Source of the DNA: Apoda limacodes
Taxonomy: Eukaryota > Arthropoda > Insecta > Lepidoptera > Limacodidae
NCBI GenBank assembly: GCA_946406115.1
Contig: OX291558.1
Span: 20,638,205 to 20,702,204, forward strand
Direction of reading: 5' to 3'
Length of the DNA: 64,000 nt
Positions 43,223 to 54,984 of the stretch are shown here, piece by piece; the stretch's first letter is position 1, and the number at the start of each line of letters is the position of its first letter. Under the pieces are notes generated by a model that saw only the letters and a list, made by a program, of their open reading frames with translations, did not search any database and had not been told where the DNA came from. The position numbers and the translations under genes are program-made.

Positions 43223-44137
43223 TAGTAATGTAACTGAGGCTCAATTCCGATTCCGAAAGTTCAGAACTTTCGATTGATTGTGTATCTTAGATCCCGATTT
43301 CGGTTCCGATAAATTTTAATCGGAAGTTATATCAGAGGTCGATGCACGGCCGTGGTGGCGGCCGCTATCAGCGCGTACAAGTTTATGTTTGTTGCGCGAG
43401 GAACCTGACTCCGTGCCTTCTGTCGATTACTTTTTCCCTTTTTTGTTTCGTATTTGGCACGTTATGCGTTCGCGCTTCATTTGTTTTAGCAATATTTGAT
43501 TAGTTTTAGCAGTGTTTCATTTGACGTTTGACAAATTTATTTAAATTTGACAATATAGACAAAATCAGGTGATATTTGGAACTACTTCAATTAAGTTTCT
43601 CGGAATTCGGCAAAGTGTTAACTATGTAAGAAAATATATTCACGAAAAGGAGGTAAGACTACTTCCTTAAAAAGTCATTTAAAGTCAAATGCAAAGTGCA
43701 TGCCACTGAATTCGAAAAACTGAAACTTGATTGTCTGACAATATTTGTCGTCTCCACTAAGATCTGTAGCAAGCGAACAACTGTTTAGTGGTTTTGGCCT
43801 AATCTTATTTCCCGTTGAGAAATATATTGGACAGAGATAAAGCTGCGAAACCTTTGGTTTATTAAATATTGTTTGCTTCTTTCGGAGTCACTTAATTTGA
43901 TTTCTTAAGATACTTAAGATTTTAAATTCGATTGTTTTTATTTTTTATTTTTCGAACTTATAATAATAATATAACTGATAGATGATGCATGTAATTTCAT
44001 TTTATTAGACCTGCCCTCAACACATCTCTCTTGTGTCTCCGCCTCCAATTCCGATTCTGGTTCCGGTTCCGATAAACCAAATTTAAAACTCCGCTTCCGA
44101 ATTAGGTTCCGATATAACCACTCACGTAACATCCCTG
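43223..44137. mobile_element. Non-autonomous hAT-like DNA transposon, 915 bp
   Basis: Flanked by an exact 8-bp direct repeat ATACTAAC (43215-43222 and 44138-44145), the target-duplication length of hAT elements. The right end read inward begins CAGGGATGTTACGTGAG; the left end reads TAGTAATGTAACTGAGG. They match at most of the first 17 positions, and the CAGGG start is the hAT signature. Both subterminal regions carry runs of CCGATTCCG / GGTTCCGAT (43247-43330, 44035-44115), typical of clustered transposase-binding repeats. No transposase open frame is present. A GC-rich patch at 43340-43420 lies inside. Confidence 0.78.
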
Positions 44138-44145
44138 ATACTAAC

Positions 44146-44850
44146 AATGTGAATGGTAATGTTCTAAAAATAATTACACAATATAATTTAAATTTTTATT
44201 TTAATCAAATTCTTTTTTAGTTATTAATTCAATGAATTTTTATATTTACACCAAACTGACGCCTTTAAAATTATATTTTTTGTATGGAATTTTAGGTTAA
44301 TGCAATACATTTTACTATTTAATTCATACTTTAGCTGTTTCCATTTTATCATATCTTATGGCATTTTACTTTGGGGTAAGGCAGCTGATATTGATTAAGT
44401 CTTTATGAACTATTTAGGAAAATTGATATTTAAACTGTTGCTTGCCAATATACCTTTGCTTGTATAATGTATGTACACCCAAATTGTCTCTTATTTGCTT
44501 AAACTAGAAACGTACGGAGTGTTAACACAAGGAATAAATATAAATTAGCTCTTTCGCAATATAAAGTATATTTTTCTACAATTAAATTTCAGAACATGTG
44601 GTTAATTTACCCTCAAATAAATTTAAAATATATGTCAAAGATAGTTTGATAAAAAAAAGATATTACATTTCAGATTTTTCCAGCATGAAATGCAATAAGT
44701 AAAAATCACTTAGTAAGGTAATGCGCTAAACAATAATATACTTTTGCCAAAAAATTTGCAGAAAATCTAACGTATTTACGAGACCTTGCCTATATTTTAG
44801 AGTTAGGCAAGTTAGTAATTTAGTATTATCTTCAAGTTACGGTGAATATA
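44146..44850. other. Gene-free stretch
   Basis: AT-rich, no supported feature. Confidence 0.45.
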
Positions 44851-44861
44851 CTGTATAATGA

Positions 44862-45195
44862 ATGCAAAAGTTTGTATGTTGATAGGTTTTTTACTTCTTG
44901 GTGCCACAACTGAACTTGTTTTGAATGGAATTGGGAATGGAGATAGTTTATATCCCAAATTAACCACTGGACAGATCGGGATGAAACATGGCACACATTT
45001 GTATGGAATCGGACTGGAATAGGACATAGGCTACTGCTAAAATCTAGTACTAAACGTTATAAATACGAAAGTTTGAAAGGATGGTACTTTGTTACTCAAT
45101 CATGCTAGAACAGCTAAACGGGTTTGGATGAAATTTGGCACAGAGATAGATGCTCAATCAAATCAATCAAATAAAACTTTTTTCAAGTAGGTTTC
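44862..45195 (-). repeat. Family B-like elements, minus strand, two truncated copies
   Basis: First copy: 'taatgaatgcaaaagtttg', 'aaccactggacagatcggga', 'tgaaacatggcacaca', 'aggacataggctac'. Second: 'gttataaatacgaaagtttg', 'gttactcaatcatgctagaa', 'gatgaaatttggcacagaga'. Both are tail-side halves. Confidence 0.5.
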
Positions 45196-45349
45196 GAAGT
45201 ACACTTTTGAATCGTCAATACAATGTAAACAATGTTAATTTCTGCCAAAAAGAGCTGGCAAGAAGTACCATTTAACGTAGTAATACAATACGTTGGTAAT
45301 TAGCTAAAAGTATACAATATGTACCAAAATACTTATTAGGTAATCTATA

Positions 45350-45800
45350 CTCATATTATAAGAGGAAAGATTTGATTGTTTGTTTGTTTGTTTGTATTGA
45401 ATAGGCTCCGAAAGTACTGGACCGATTAGGAAAATTCTTTTACCATTAGAAGCCGACATTATCCCTGATGAACATAGACTTTTTACCGCGGGAAAATGCT
45501 TTACCCCTGCGGGAAAACGGGAAATAGGACAACGGGTAGAAGTAGAATAATTGTTCCGTACCTTCCTAATTACTTAATTACGTAATTAGGTACATCCTTT
45601 TTCACATAACTTCGAAACAGCTGAACCGATTGGGTTCAAATTTTATATGGGTATTTCGATGGTTTTCTGGATGATTTAAAAATACAATTGGACTCGGTAG
45701 GTCTCGCTGCTGTTAGTATGTCAACTGTTAAACGGCTTGACCGATCGGGTTGAAATTTTGTATGTGTATTTCCATGGTTTCACAGACACAAATGTATTAT
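45350..45800 (-). repeat. Dispersed repeat zone (AGAGGAAAGATTTGATTGTT elements)
   Basis: 45360 'agaggaaagatttgattgtt' with a (TTTG)n run, 'ggctccgaaagtactggacc' and 'ccctgatgaacataga' are familiar pieces of an arthropod repeat. The same opening recurs at 45812. Between them, two diverged direct copies at about 45605 and 45725 share 'gaaccgattgggttcaaatt' / 'gaccgatcgggttgaaattt'. Confidence 0.5.
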
Positions 45801-45918
45801 GCTATTAAAGAGGAAAGATTTGATTGTTTGTTTTTTTTTTCTATAATTGAGGAGTTGATGTAAGAACCTACGCCGATAACGAAATTTAGGGAGGGCTAAG
45901 CCGCTGGCAGAAGCTATA
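45801..45918 (-). repeat. Family B head fragment, minus strand
   Basis: 'ctataattgaggagttgatg', 'acgccgataacgaaattta', 'gggagggctaagccgctggc' is the reversed head of family B. Confidence 0.55.
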
Positions 45919-46159
45919 AAAGATACGTTAGTAAGCCGCTAAAAACAAAGTCAAACATGTCATATTTTTTTTTTTCTTTTGTTTTTATGTAGCATAGTGG
46001 GCGCACCATGTGAAGCGTCAAATATCGTTATCGTTAATCGAGTGAAGGAATGTAGATATTTAAGAGAATTCCGATATTTAATAGTACTAGTGGCATTAGC
46101 GCCATCATAATTATATTTTTGCACAATCATACTATCCATGAATATAATATTATAATAAA

Positions 46160-46375
46160 TATTATAAATGCGAAAGTAAATCTGTCTGTTACCTTTTCAC
46201 AGCGAAACCGCTGTACCGATCAATATGAAATTTGGCAAGGAGATAGTTTTAAGTCCTGGAAAAGGACAAAAGCTACTTGAAAACGTCAAGTATTATTTGT
46301 TTTATGATTGAGGAGTTGCCGTTGAAATCCTACACCGATGATCGAATACTAAGAATACAAAGAAGTTTGCAAGAG
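46160..46375 (-). repeat. Family B-type element, minus strand
   Basis: Tail 'tattataaatgcgaaagtaa', 'tctgtctgttacc', 'gaaatttggcaaggagatag', 'aggagttgccgttgaaatcc', 'acaccgatgatcgaa'. This belongs to the subtype found inside the foldback element at 54030-54262. Confidence 0.6.
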
Positions 46376-46434
46376 TAGACCAGCCTCCACAGCGGCACCC
46401 GTTCACACATGAATCATATTATGGAATAGCATAT

Positions 46435-46612
46435 AGGGTTTTTTTTGTTCCCGAAATATTCAAAAGTTTCTTCGGGAAAAACTATAACCGAATTCCACTT
46501 GAACAAGCTAAGGCTACGGCTATAGCTTGTTATAGCAGTTTTTTTAGGTATAATCAGGAGTTGGCGTAGGACTCCCACGTTTAGGGCGGGCGAAGCCGAT
46601 GGCATAATTTAG
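46435..46612 (-). repeat. Family B fragment, minus strand
   Basis: 'cgaaatattcaaaagtttc', 'aactataaccgaattccact', 'gttggcgtaggactcccacg' and 'tagggcgggcgaagccgatg' form the head half of a family B copy. Confidence 0.6.
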
Positions 46613-46829
46613 TAAGATATAAATTTACTTTCACACAGTCGCCTGAAAGCTTTGGTTGTATGCTGTCTAATGTAAAATGACTCTATGTATTTAAATTTTT
46701 TTGTGAGTGTTGTCAATAAATAAGGGTACAAGTATTTGATTTATCAATTGCAGTTTTTTCCCGGATAGACACCAATTTTAATAACTGCTAAATTTTGGAG
46801 ATGCTACAAGCTACAATTTTAATTAGCTG

Positions 46830-47275
46830 CCCGGATAACAGCTTGGCCCTTTTGACTCGGTTCAACGACGGGCTGTGGAATTGTTGACGATTCCAAACTC
46901 ACTTGCGGTATCGACCCCTAAGTCTGAGGAGAGACTTTGCCTCCCTGTGTGTATTCTATCGCTTGTACAATGGGTTTTGTTCTGAGTAAGTGTTCGAAAT
47001 GATGCCTACGGCTACTTTCTGCCATCGCACCGCTCGCGATCGGCAGGGAATTCATTCTCACACTTTAGAACCGAAATGGTCGCGCACAGTGTGGTTTCAC
47101 AGAAAATTCCTCACGCGAACGCTTGGGTTGCTGAATGAGCAGGTAGGGAAGGTTTTCTCCAAGACCTACAGTAGTTAATAGATTTCTGAAGAGTCGGCAA
47201 CGCGCGAGAGTGCGAGAGCGCGGTGCCATCAAGTGGACCGTAAGCTCATTTGCTACCTTAGTGGTATAAGTTTGC
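46830..47275 (+). mobile_element. CR1-like LINE 3' copy
   Basis: Closely matches 14950-15425: 'acagcttggcccttttgact', 'gacgattccaaactcacttg', 'gagactttgcctccctgtgt', 'ttctgccatcgcaccgctcg', 'ggaattcattctcacacttt' and the tail 'gaccgtaagctcatttgc'. It starts abruptly at about 46830 and has frame shifts relative to the longest copy. Coding frames at 46990-47178 (+) are fragments of the LINE C-terminus. Confidence 0.82.
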
Positions 47276-47279
47276 ATTG

Positions 47280-49545
47280 CTAGTTTTTAAGGGTTTTTTT
47301 ATCTTTAGCATTTGAATAATCAATTAATTTTGTGAATATTAAAAAAAAAAAACAGATTGTAAGAGAGAAGTGGAATAAAATGACTTTCTCCCAATAAAAA
47401 CTTTTTAAACTTGAAAATCGGTAGAAATACGTAAATACGGAAATAGGATATCTAAAGAAAGATCAATTTAGTTTACCTTCATACTTCTGTCATGTCTGTG
47501 CATTGTTCCTGAAGGCTTTCAAAGATGAATAGTGTTTACATGACGCTCAAGGCAATTGCTTTTCATGACACATACGTACACGTTAGTACGTCCTCCCACT
47601 ATATCTCTTCAAGATAAACATAGACACTGAAATAATAGACATGTTCTATTATTATCTGTTATTTACGAAAAATAAACGAATTTTAATACTTTTTAACACA
47701 TATGTTAAGAAACTTTTTGGATTTTAGTAAAGAAATAATTTGTTTCATATGACATGCTGGCTTATTCTAAATCCTTACAAAAAACATCAGAATCCTGAAA
47801 AAAAAAACATCCCCTGTTTTGCCCTCTAGGGAGTGGTTTTCACAAAACGATACACGAGCAATTTAACCGTAAGACCAAATACCAGTTTTTATGCATTTGG
47901 CTTCAAAGATAACAGATTTCCATACCAACTTCCAATTCACCCTGACTAGGGGATGATTGCCCCCAAAACCGGCGCAAAACTCCAATACTTCAGGTCAAGT
48001 ACCTATTTCCACAAGCTTAATTTTTTTTTATTCATCGATGATGATTTACAGACAAACTATACCGACATTATCCTACCTACATCACTGCCGCGGCCCGAAA
48101 ATGCAGCATAATTGGGCAATCGTGATTATGCGGGCTGCGGTGTAGCCGAGGCACGCATCACAGAGTCCGGTTATGCTCAATTATGGCCAATTGTATAGTC
48201 CTTCTGTCAAACTTGCCTATAATCTTGACGATAAAATAAAAGATTATACATGTTTATTTAAAAAACGAATTATATTGACAATAATGAAAATATTTTAAAA
48301 AAGTTTGTCGCCGATTCGACGCGTTCAAATGTTTATTTCTTTTTTTTACTTTCTTAAATTATTTTATTGGCGCATTCTTCTTATTGTGCCAGTCTAAAAT
48401 TTTAATAAAAGTTCGTTCCATTTTCAAATTACATAATCGACCGCTCGAGCTGTATACGTGAAAAATTATATCGTTATAGTTTTAATTCGGTAGTTTAGTT
48501 TGCTTCTAAAACTTTTTAGAAGTGTTGTAGTGATTTTCAGTGTTAAGAACAATTTCTTAACCGTCAGAAGGGGGACGACTGAGTCCGGCCCCTGTCATCA
48601 GTTAAAAGGCGCATCTCCCGGCACAACGAGTTCATACAAATTTACAAAACACGGTAACTGTACTACACACCACATTTATTCATAATACTCGTTTGGAAAG
48701 TCCGGTGTATGCAAACGTAAGTACATAATTGAAATATATCATCTATGATAATTTCAACTGTCTTACTATCAGGGTTCATGAGATACGTGGTTCCGTGTGT
48801 GTCGGGTCGTTACGTTCCCTAAAACATGGTTGAGCGAAGCGATGGCTGATTCATGTGTCATACTTGTGAACGGGTGCCGCCTGTGGAGGCTGCTCCGCTC
48901 TTGCAAATTTCTTTGTATTCTTAGTATAAAAATATATGCATATGTACGTCTGCTGTGTAATATTATATGTTATATGAATATATTTTTCTCGGGAGTTACT
49001 TTAAATCCCATCACAGAATAATTGAAGACTTTTAACGTATCACAATGCCCCCCCCCCTATGCAATCTGAAAAACAATAGGCAATTGAAATATTACCTAAA
49101 TTTTGATTGTTTTTTTTTTAAATCAAACTATTTATATTTTCAATCTTGTTTATTAAGTGTTTCAATACAAAACATGTATTTATTTGTTGAATTACTATAA
49201 TATTATGTTTCGTTTGTGATTTTACAAAGATTACCTATTGGACGCACGCAAGAAAACAGTATTGTAATTAGTTTGTAAAGCTAGTTGTAGTTAATTTACT
49301 TGACGATTTACTTGAAATGTTCTTAGTAACCCATTTAAATAAAAAGATTTTGATTTTGATTAGTTCGCGGCCCAGTTTACGACCCAAATAAGGAAACACC
49401 AACTATGGATCGTAAACGTAAAAAAATGTAATTTTATGTTAACATTTATGTCAATATTCAAAGCAGTACGTGTTCGAATAATTATATATTCTTATACGTT
49501 ACAAATACTGTACCGGTCAAGATAGTGGAAAAATATTCAAATTTT
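47280..49545. other. Gene-free stretch with moderate-GC islands
   Basis: 48050-48190 and 48780-48910 are less AT-rich than the surroundings, but their open frames (47957-48145, 48500-48685, 48797-49021) match nothing I know. The string 'gcggtgtagccgaggcacgc' (48137) suggests a degraded repeat. Confidence 0.4.
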
Positions 49546-49547
49546 TA

Positions 49548-49592
49548 TATCACTAAGGTGGCAAATAATCTTACGGTCCACCTGATGGCAAT
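49548..49592 (-). mobile_element. CR1-like LINE tail, minus strand
   Basis: 'cactaaggtggcaaataatc', 'ttacggtccacctgatggca' is the reverse complement of the family tail. About 45 bp. Confidence 0.65.
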
Positions 49593-49847
49593 AAAATACT
49601 TAAATAATACCTAACGTACAGCACAGAATTGTTATAAAATTTATTCTAAGCATCAGTATCAGGTAGGTACATGAACTTTTTGTGTCACAGAATAAACAAC
49701 TTTAGAATTATTTTAATCAATGTCACTCATATTTATTTATTTTAATATTATTTGTTATTTAAGAAAAATACATATTTAATTAAAGCTAATAATGTTATTA
49801 ATTATATTCTTGGACAACTCTTTTTATCGCCATGTATGTATGTATGT

Positions 49848-49935
49848 AATGTAGTGTATGGGTACCAGACAACGGACATATCTACAAATACTAGTATACC
49901 TTCTTTTTTGTAATTTAAACATAGTACCTGGAGGA
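49848..49935 (-). mobile_element. SINE fragment
   Basis: 'atgggtaccagacaacggac' and 'atatctacaaatactagtat' match the SINE body at 2790-2830. A GTAT microsatellite precedes it and 'acagcgccatctt' follows at 49958. Confidence 0.5.
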
Positions 49936-50409
49936 CAGAGCTTTGTTTTTTTTAACAGCGCCATCTTTTGTCAAGGAGCTTTAGAGTTGCCGTGTCGGTA
50001 AATATTACTGCTCGTATAGTAGATGTCAGGAAGAGTCATATTTTTCAGTATATCATTTCCTGAAAACACAGATAAAACGACGTTTTTCTAAGAATAAAAC
50101 CTAGCTAGGTCGATTTTTCGCTCCCGAAACCCCCTGCATACTAAATTTCGTTACTCTGTCTAGACAGTCGAGCTACCTCACTATGCTTTAGTTAAGATGT
50201 ATGGTTGTTTTGAACGAAATATTTCTAAAAAAAATATTCAAAAGCAACAGCTACCTCAAGATTTGTTTATAAACAAGTATCATCTACAATCAACTCAAAG
50301 TCCTGACAATACTTTCTAGCTATACCAGTTTCATTAATTATTATATTCCATGTAGTTTTTATTTTATTTGTTAATTTTCTTTACTTTACTAATTAATTGC
50401 AACAAGACA

Positions 50410-50615
50410 GGCTTTGTTAAAGGTTTTTGAGAATAAGACTTCCCGGACATAAGCTAAGAAGGACATAAGCTACCCGGAAAGATTTCTACAGGAATAACTA
50501 GAAATAACAACAACTTAATTCCACGTGGACTCACTTTAGCTGGAGCCTTCTACAATCAGGAGTTGCTGTAGAAATCCCACGCCCACAACAGAATTTAGCG
50601 TGAACCGAGCCGCTG
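50410..50615 (-). repeat. Family B element, minus strand, partial
   Basis: 'acataagctacccggaaaga', 'caggagttgctgtagaaatc', 'ccacgcccacaacagaattt', 'cgagccgctgta' follow the reversed family order. Diverged. Confidence 0.5.
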
Positions 50616-50619
50616 TATA

Positions 50620-51355
50620 TAACTGTTATTTTTTTTTACTTTTGAGGCAGGTACCTAATAAAATTTAGCTGGCCTGGCATGGTGTTATTATCATTATAAT
50701 TACTGCTCTCCTTGCTGCATTCGTCACTGTTAAACACGTTGTTTATTTTTGAAAACTTAAGCAAATTACGTGAGAAACACAAATATTAAGTGCCACAAAG
50801 CGTGTCGCACCCCTTTTCAGTAAGGTGTACTTCGTGCTTTATTGTTGCAAAAACATACTTTGTCTAACAAGTTACTAAAAAGACTACAAATACGAGTTTT
50901 TGATATGTTTATAACAATTATTTCAAATTATTTTCCATCCTCCTAATACCTACAATAAAATAAACTAAGTAAGTAAATCTAGTCTCAAGTTTTAGCTTAA
51001 ATAATTGATTAGGGAAACTTGTTAAGAGAAGGTTTGTATCGCAAAAGTATGTTCTACAAAACTTCTGGGGCCATTAAAGGTTTCAGAATTATCTTGAACA
51101 AATCTTGAACAATGAATACATTTTCAAAACTGTTTTAACATTGAAACAATAGATTTTGTTTTAATTTTGATAACATTAAATTTTAACTACTTTAATTAAG
51201 AGTGAACCATCTAGTCATTCGTAAGACAAAAAATAAAAACGTAAATCTAAAAAAAAACAAATCATAATTGTTGTAGCAATGGGTTTTTTCATGTTCATTT
51301 GATTTATCATATTTATATACCTACAGTAAAATTTTATTTTATTTATCTAGCAGTG
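50620..51355. other. Gene-free stretch
   Basis: AT-rich, no supported feature. Confidence 0.45.
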
Positions 51356-51359
51356 GAGT

Positions 51360-51605
51360 AGTTCTCTCTACTTCTATTCCCGCCATTTCAATTGTGTTTT
51401 GGTGAGTTTATTTATTTATTGACCTTATATTTAAATTTATTTACGCGCAAATGAGATCGAAAAACATTGTGTGTAACATGAGCGGTACGGCAATCACAAA
51501 CCTAGTCATTAAAGCTCTTCGGCCTTCGGCTTTCGAATAGCCTCTCGTTAATTTGTTCCTTACCACCCTTAATACACAATGGACTTTATTCGTTGTGTCT
51601 CATTT
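51360..51605 (+). repeat. Family E repeat, plus copy
   Basis: Blocks in order: 'attcccgccatttcaattgt', 'ttttggtgagtttatt', 'aaaaacattgtgtgtaacat', 'tcttcggccttcggc', 'ttccttaccacccttaatac' 'acaatgg'. The reverse complement of 56690-56945 shows the same blocks in the same order over about 245 bp. It is non-coding in both copies. Confidence 0.65.
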
Positions 51606-51609
51606 TACA

Positions 51610-53045
51610 TACGAGGATTAAAAATGTATTCTCATACATATATAATAAAGAAAGTCCTATATTTCCAAAAAATGTAACTGTAGACTTTAAAGGGCTTATA
51701 AAGTTTATCTACGCTAACTTTAATTAACTTAAAAGCACCGTCTCTATTGAGCTGATTGCGAGCATGATAGGCCTCGTTGAGACAATGCCCTTATATACTC
51801 ATTCACTTGAGAATGTTTCACTAGAGTGTGTGCCGCAGCTTATCTCATTGACTTCCAGGAAAAGATAAAAAAACAATAGACCGAGAAGTAACAAAATTTG
51901 TAATAATGTACATAATAAAAACATTTACATTGTATTGATTTCTTTTGACAAAAACATAAATAACATCAATATGTAACGAATAAAATTTGTTTCGTATAGA
52001 TGGGTAGACCCGCGTGGCCTGTCAGCACTCCAACGTAGTAATCCGATTACTAAATTCCAAGTAATTTCATGACATTGATCGTTCTAAACGCCTCTCTACT
52101 ACGTCTCTCCTCGCGCGTACTAAAATTTTAACTCATCATCATAAATAACTTTTGCTGAAATTTTGTGTGCTGTGAAATTGGTGGTCTAAGGAGTCTGGAA
52201 GGAACAGTAGGGTGAGGGGCACTGGATCTACACCAGCAAACAATTTCGTATAGACTTTTATAGGCGTTTGGGCCAGGAACACTTTTTAGCTTTATACTTT
52301 AAGCCTATGGTATAACGCTATAGCGAGCCGTTTCGACCAGTAAACGAAGGCATATTACACTATTGAAGCAAACAACTCGGTTTTTTTCGGTATAAATTCA
52401 AACTTTTATTTAGAACTATGAAATTATAAAATTCGCTTTCACTTTAATATATATATAGGTACTATGAAATAAGAATAAAAAGACTATCACTCTTAGTTTT
52501 CCAAACAGTTTCAATTGAAGCTCAGAAATAGAGTGTCAGAATTAATTTCTTTTTTAACTGTTTTAATAGGCAAATTATTATAATATTAGCAAATTTACTT
52601 AATTAAGGTTTGAACTTTAACATTTTTTTTAGGTGTAAAAGTTTATTTAGGACTTTAATAAAATTAATCAAAGCCTTGGGTATGCCATCACCTTTACAAT
52701 ATTTAAATAAGTACCTACCTCTTTTCTGCTAAATCAAGTTCATTACAACTTTAACTAGTTTTATGCTAGTTCTCTTTCCATGAAAGTTTCCTTCGTCTAT
52801 AAATCAAGCGACATTTAAGTGGCTTGTAACTTGAAACTTTTAAATTCTGCATTTTAAACAAAAGTAAGGAGACTGCCAATATACTTATAATCTCACTTAT
52901 GAGTTTGATAGTTAATTTTATTACAAAAAAGTATACTTTAAATTCCATAGAAGGTGCTCACAAGCATGCATGTAATTCAAAAATGGGCCAGATAAGATTT
53001 TTTTACAGTCAATTTCTACTTTTTATGTAATAAGGTAATTAATAA
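51610..53045. other. Gene-free stretch
   Basis: No supported gene; the 60-codon minus frame at 52766-52948 is AT-driven. The stretch ends at the candidate target duplication of a foldback element. Confidence 0.4.
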
Positions 53046-53112
53046 TAAAACTGTGTCTATTAAGCTGGCGTAGCCAAGTCATAAGGCCACGATGCGAGTT
53101 ATACCACATTTC

Positions 53113-53409
53113 TTTGCTATTACTTTGCCTAAGAACTGATTTTTATGCTCCACCGGTTTCCGAGAGACCATGGTCTTGCTAGCTTAAGACTAAAGCTAGC
53201 ATAGCCACCATCGTATCTCCGGACCTATTGTACCTATTAACACGGGTTTGCACCCAATTTTTTGCTATTACTTTGCCTAAGAACTGATTTTTTCGCTCCA
53301 CCAGTTTTCAAGATACCATGGTCCTGCTAGCTTTAAACTAAAGCTAGCGTAGCCACCATCGTATCCCCGGACCTATTGCACCTATCAACATGGGATTTGC
53401 ACCCTATTT
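53113..53409 (+). repeat. Left-arm tandem units (2 x ~148 bp) of the foldback element
   Basis: 'tttgctattactttgcctaa' starts at 53113 and 53261, and the next unit start is at 53410. Each unit has 'accatggtc', a ~23-bp near-palindrome of the form GCTAGCTTTA-x-TAAAGCTAGC, and 'cgtatctccggacctattg'. Confidence 0.85.
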
Positions 53410-54330
53410 TTTGCTATTTTTTTCCTTTTTTTTAACGCTGTCGGTGATATATTACAACTAGCTTTTGCCCGCGGTTACACCCGCCCTAAATTCGGTTATC
53501 AGTGTAGGATTTCAACGGCTACTCATCAATTATAGAAAAAACCGTCTCACACTTGACGTTTTCAAGTAATCTATGTTCTTTTCCGGGACTCAAGCTATCT
53601 CCACGCCAAATTTGCCCGCAATTCCAGCCGACCTTAATTTGATTATCCGTAAATGATTTCGACGGCAACTTATCGATTATAGAGAAAAAACCGACTCACA
53701 TTTGACCGTTCCAAGTAGACTATGTCCTTTCTCAGGACTCAAACTATCTCCATGCGAAATTTCGTCTAAATCGGTTTCGCAGTTTAAGAGTGAACAGGTA
53801 ACAGACAGACGGACAGAGTTACTTTCGCATTTATGTATATTAGTTCTATATTTTGCCCGCCCAAAATTCGGTTAACGGTGTAGGATTTCAATTTCTATAA
53901 TAAAAATTTTGATTAAGAAAAATATAGAGTGGGACTCGCACATGGCCGGTTTTTTTTTTCTATAATATTGAATGAACATGTTTTCTATTTAAATTGAAAT
54001 TCTACACCGATAAACCGCGAAATCTAGTATTAAAAAACATAAATGCGATAGTCTGCCTGTCTGTTATCCCTTCACGCTTAAACTGCAGAACCGATTTAGA
54101 CGAAATTTCGCATGGAGATAGTTTGAGTCCTTAGAAAGCACATAGGATACTTGAAACGGTCAAGTGTGAGTGGTTTTTTTCTATAATTAAGGAGTTGCCG
54201 TTGAAATCCTACACTGATAACAGAATTTAAGGCGGGTGGAACCGCGGGCAAAAGCTAGTTGTAATATATCACCGACAGCGTTAAAAAAGGCAAAAAAATA
54301 GCAAAAGAATTGGGTGCAAGCCCCGTGTCG

Positions 54331-54930
54331 ATAGGTGCAATAGGTCCGAAAATACGATGGTGGCTACGCTAGCTTTAGTCTAAAGCTAGCAGGACCATGG
54401 TATCTCGGAAACTGGTGAAGCAAAAAAATCAGTTCTTAGGCAAAGTAATAGCAAATAAATAGCAAAAAATAGCGTGAAAATCCCGTATTGATAGGTGCAA
54501 TAGGTCCGGAGATACGATGGTGGCTACGCTAGCTTTAGTCTAAAGCTAGCAGAACCATGGTATCTCAGAAACTGGTGGAGCAATAAAATCAGTTCTAAGG
54601 CAAAGTAAAAGTAAAAAAATAGCAAAAAAATTTATAGGTGCAATAGGTCCAGAGATACAATGGTGGCTACGCTAGCTTTAGTCTAAAGCCAACAGGACCA
54701 TGGTATCTCGGAAACTGATGTAGCAAAAAAATTCAGTTCTTAGGCAAAGTAATAGCAAAAAAATAGGGTACAAACCGCATGTTTATAGGTGCAATAGGTC
54801 CGGAGATACGATGGTGGCTACGCTAGCTTTAGTCTAAAGGTAGCAGGACCATGGTATCACGGAAACCGGTTGAGCAAAAAAATCAATTTTTTGGCAAAAA
54901 TTAGCAGAAAAATAGCAAAAATATGTGGTA
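54331..54930 (-). repeat. Right-arm tandem units (4 x ~143-160 bp) of the foldback element
   Basis: 'ataggtgcaataggtcc' starts at 54331, 54491, 54634 and 54785. Units carry 'atggtggctacgctagcttt', the same near-palindrome and 'accatggtatctc', and are the inverse of the left units. The unequal number (four against two) shows expansion or loss after the palindrome formed. Confidence 0.88.
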
Positions 54931-54984
54931 TAAGTCGCATCGTGGCCTTATGACTTGGCTACGCCAGCTTTATAGACACCATAA

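Larger units (their letters stand above)
53052..54980. mobile_element. Foldback DNA element, ~1.93 kb, composite arms
   Basis: The whole block is an imperfect giant palindrome centred near 53945. Tips are 'gtgtctattaagctggcgta' on the left and, reversed, 'gtgtctataaagctggcgta' on the right, followed in both arms by 'gccaagtcataaggccacga'. Each arm then carries tandem ~150-bp units (two left, four right), then 'aacgctgtcggtgatatatt', then family B-type sequence (two head units left, one right), then a short loop with 'gactcgcacatggccggttt', a family A end. A 7-bp direct repeat ATAAAAC lies at 53045-53051 and 54981-54987, one base outside the tips, and may be the target duplication. No transposase frame exists. 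The layout (long inverted arms with internal tandem units) is that of foldback elements. Confidence 0.8.

Noticed and set aside
53052..54980. Two independent family B insertions in opposite orientation
   Set aside because: The inverse similarity continues far outside the family B sequence, through the tandem units to the tips, so a single palindromic structure explains it better.
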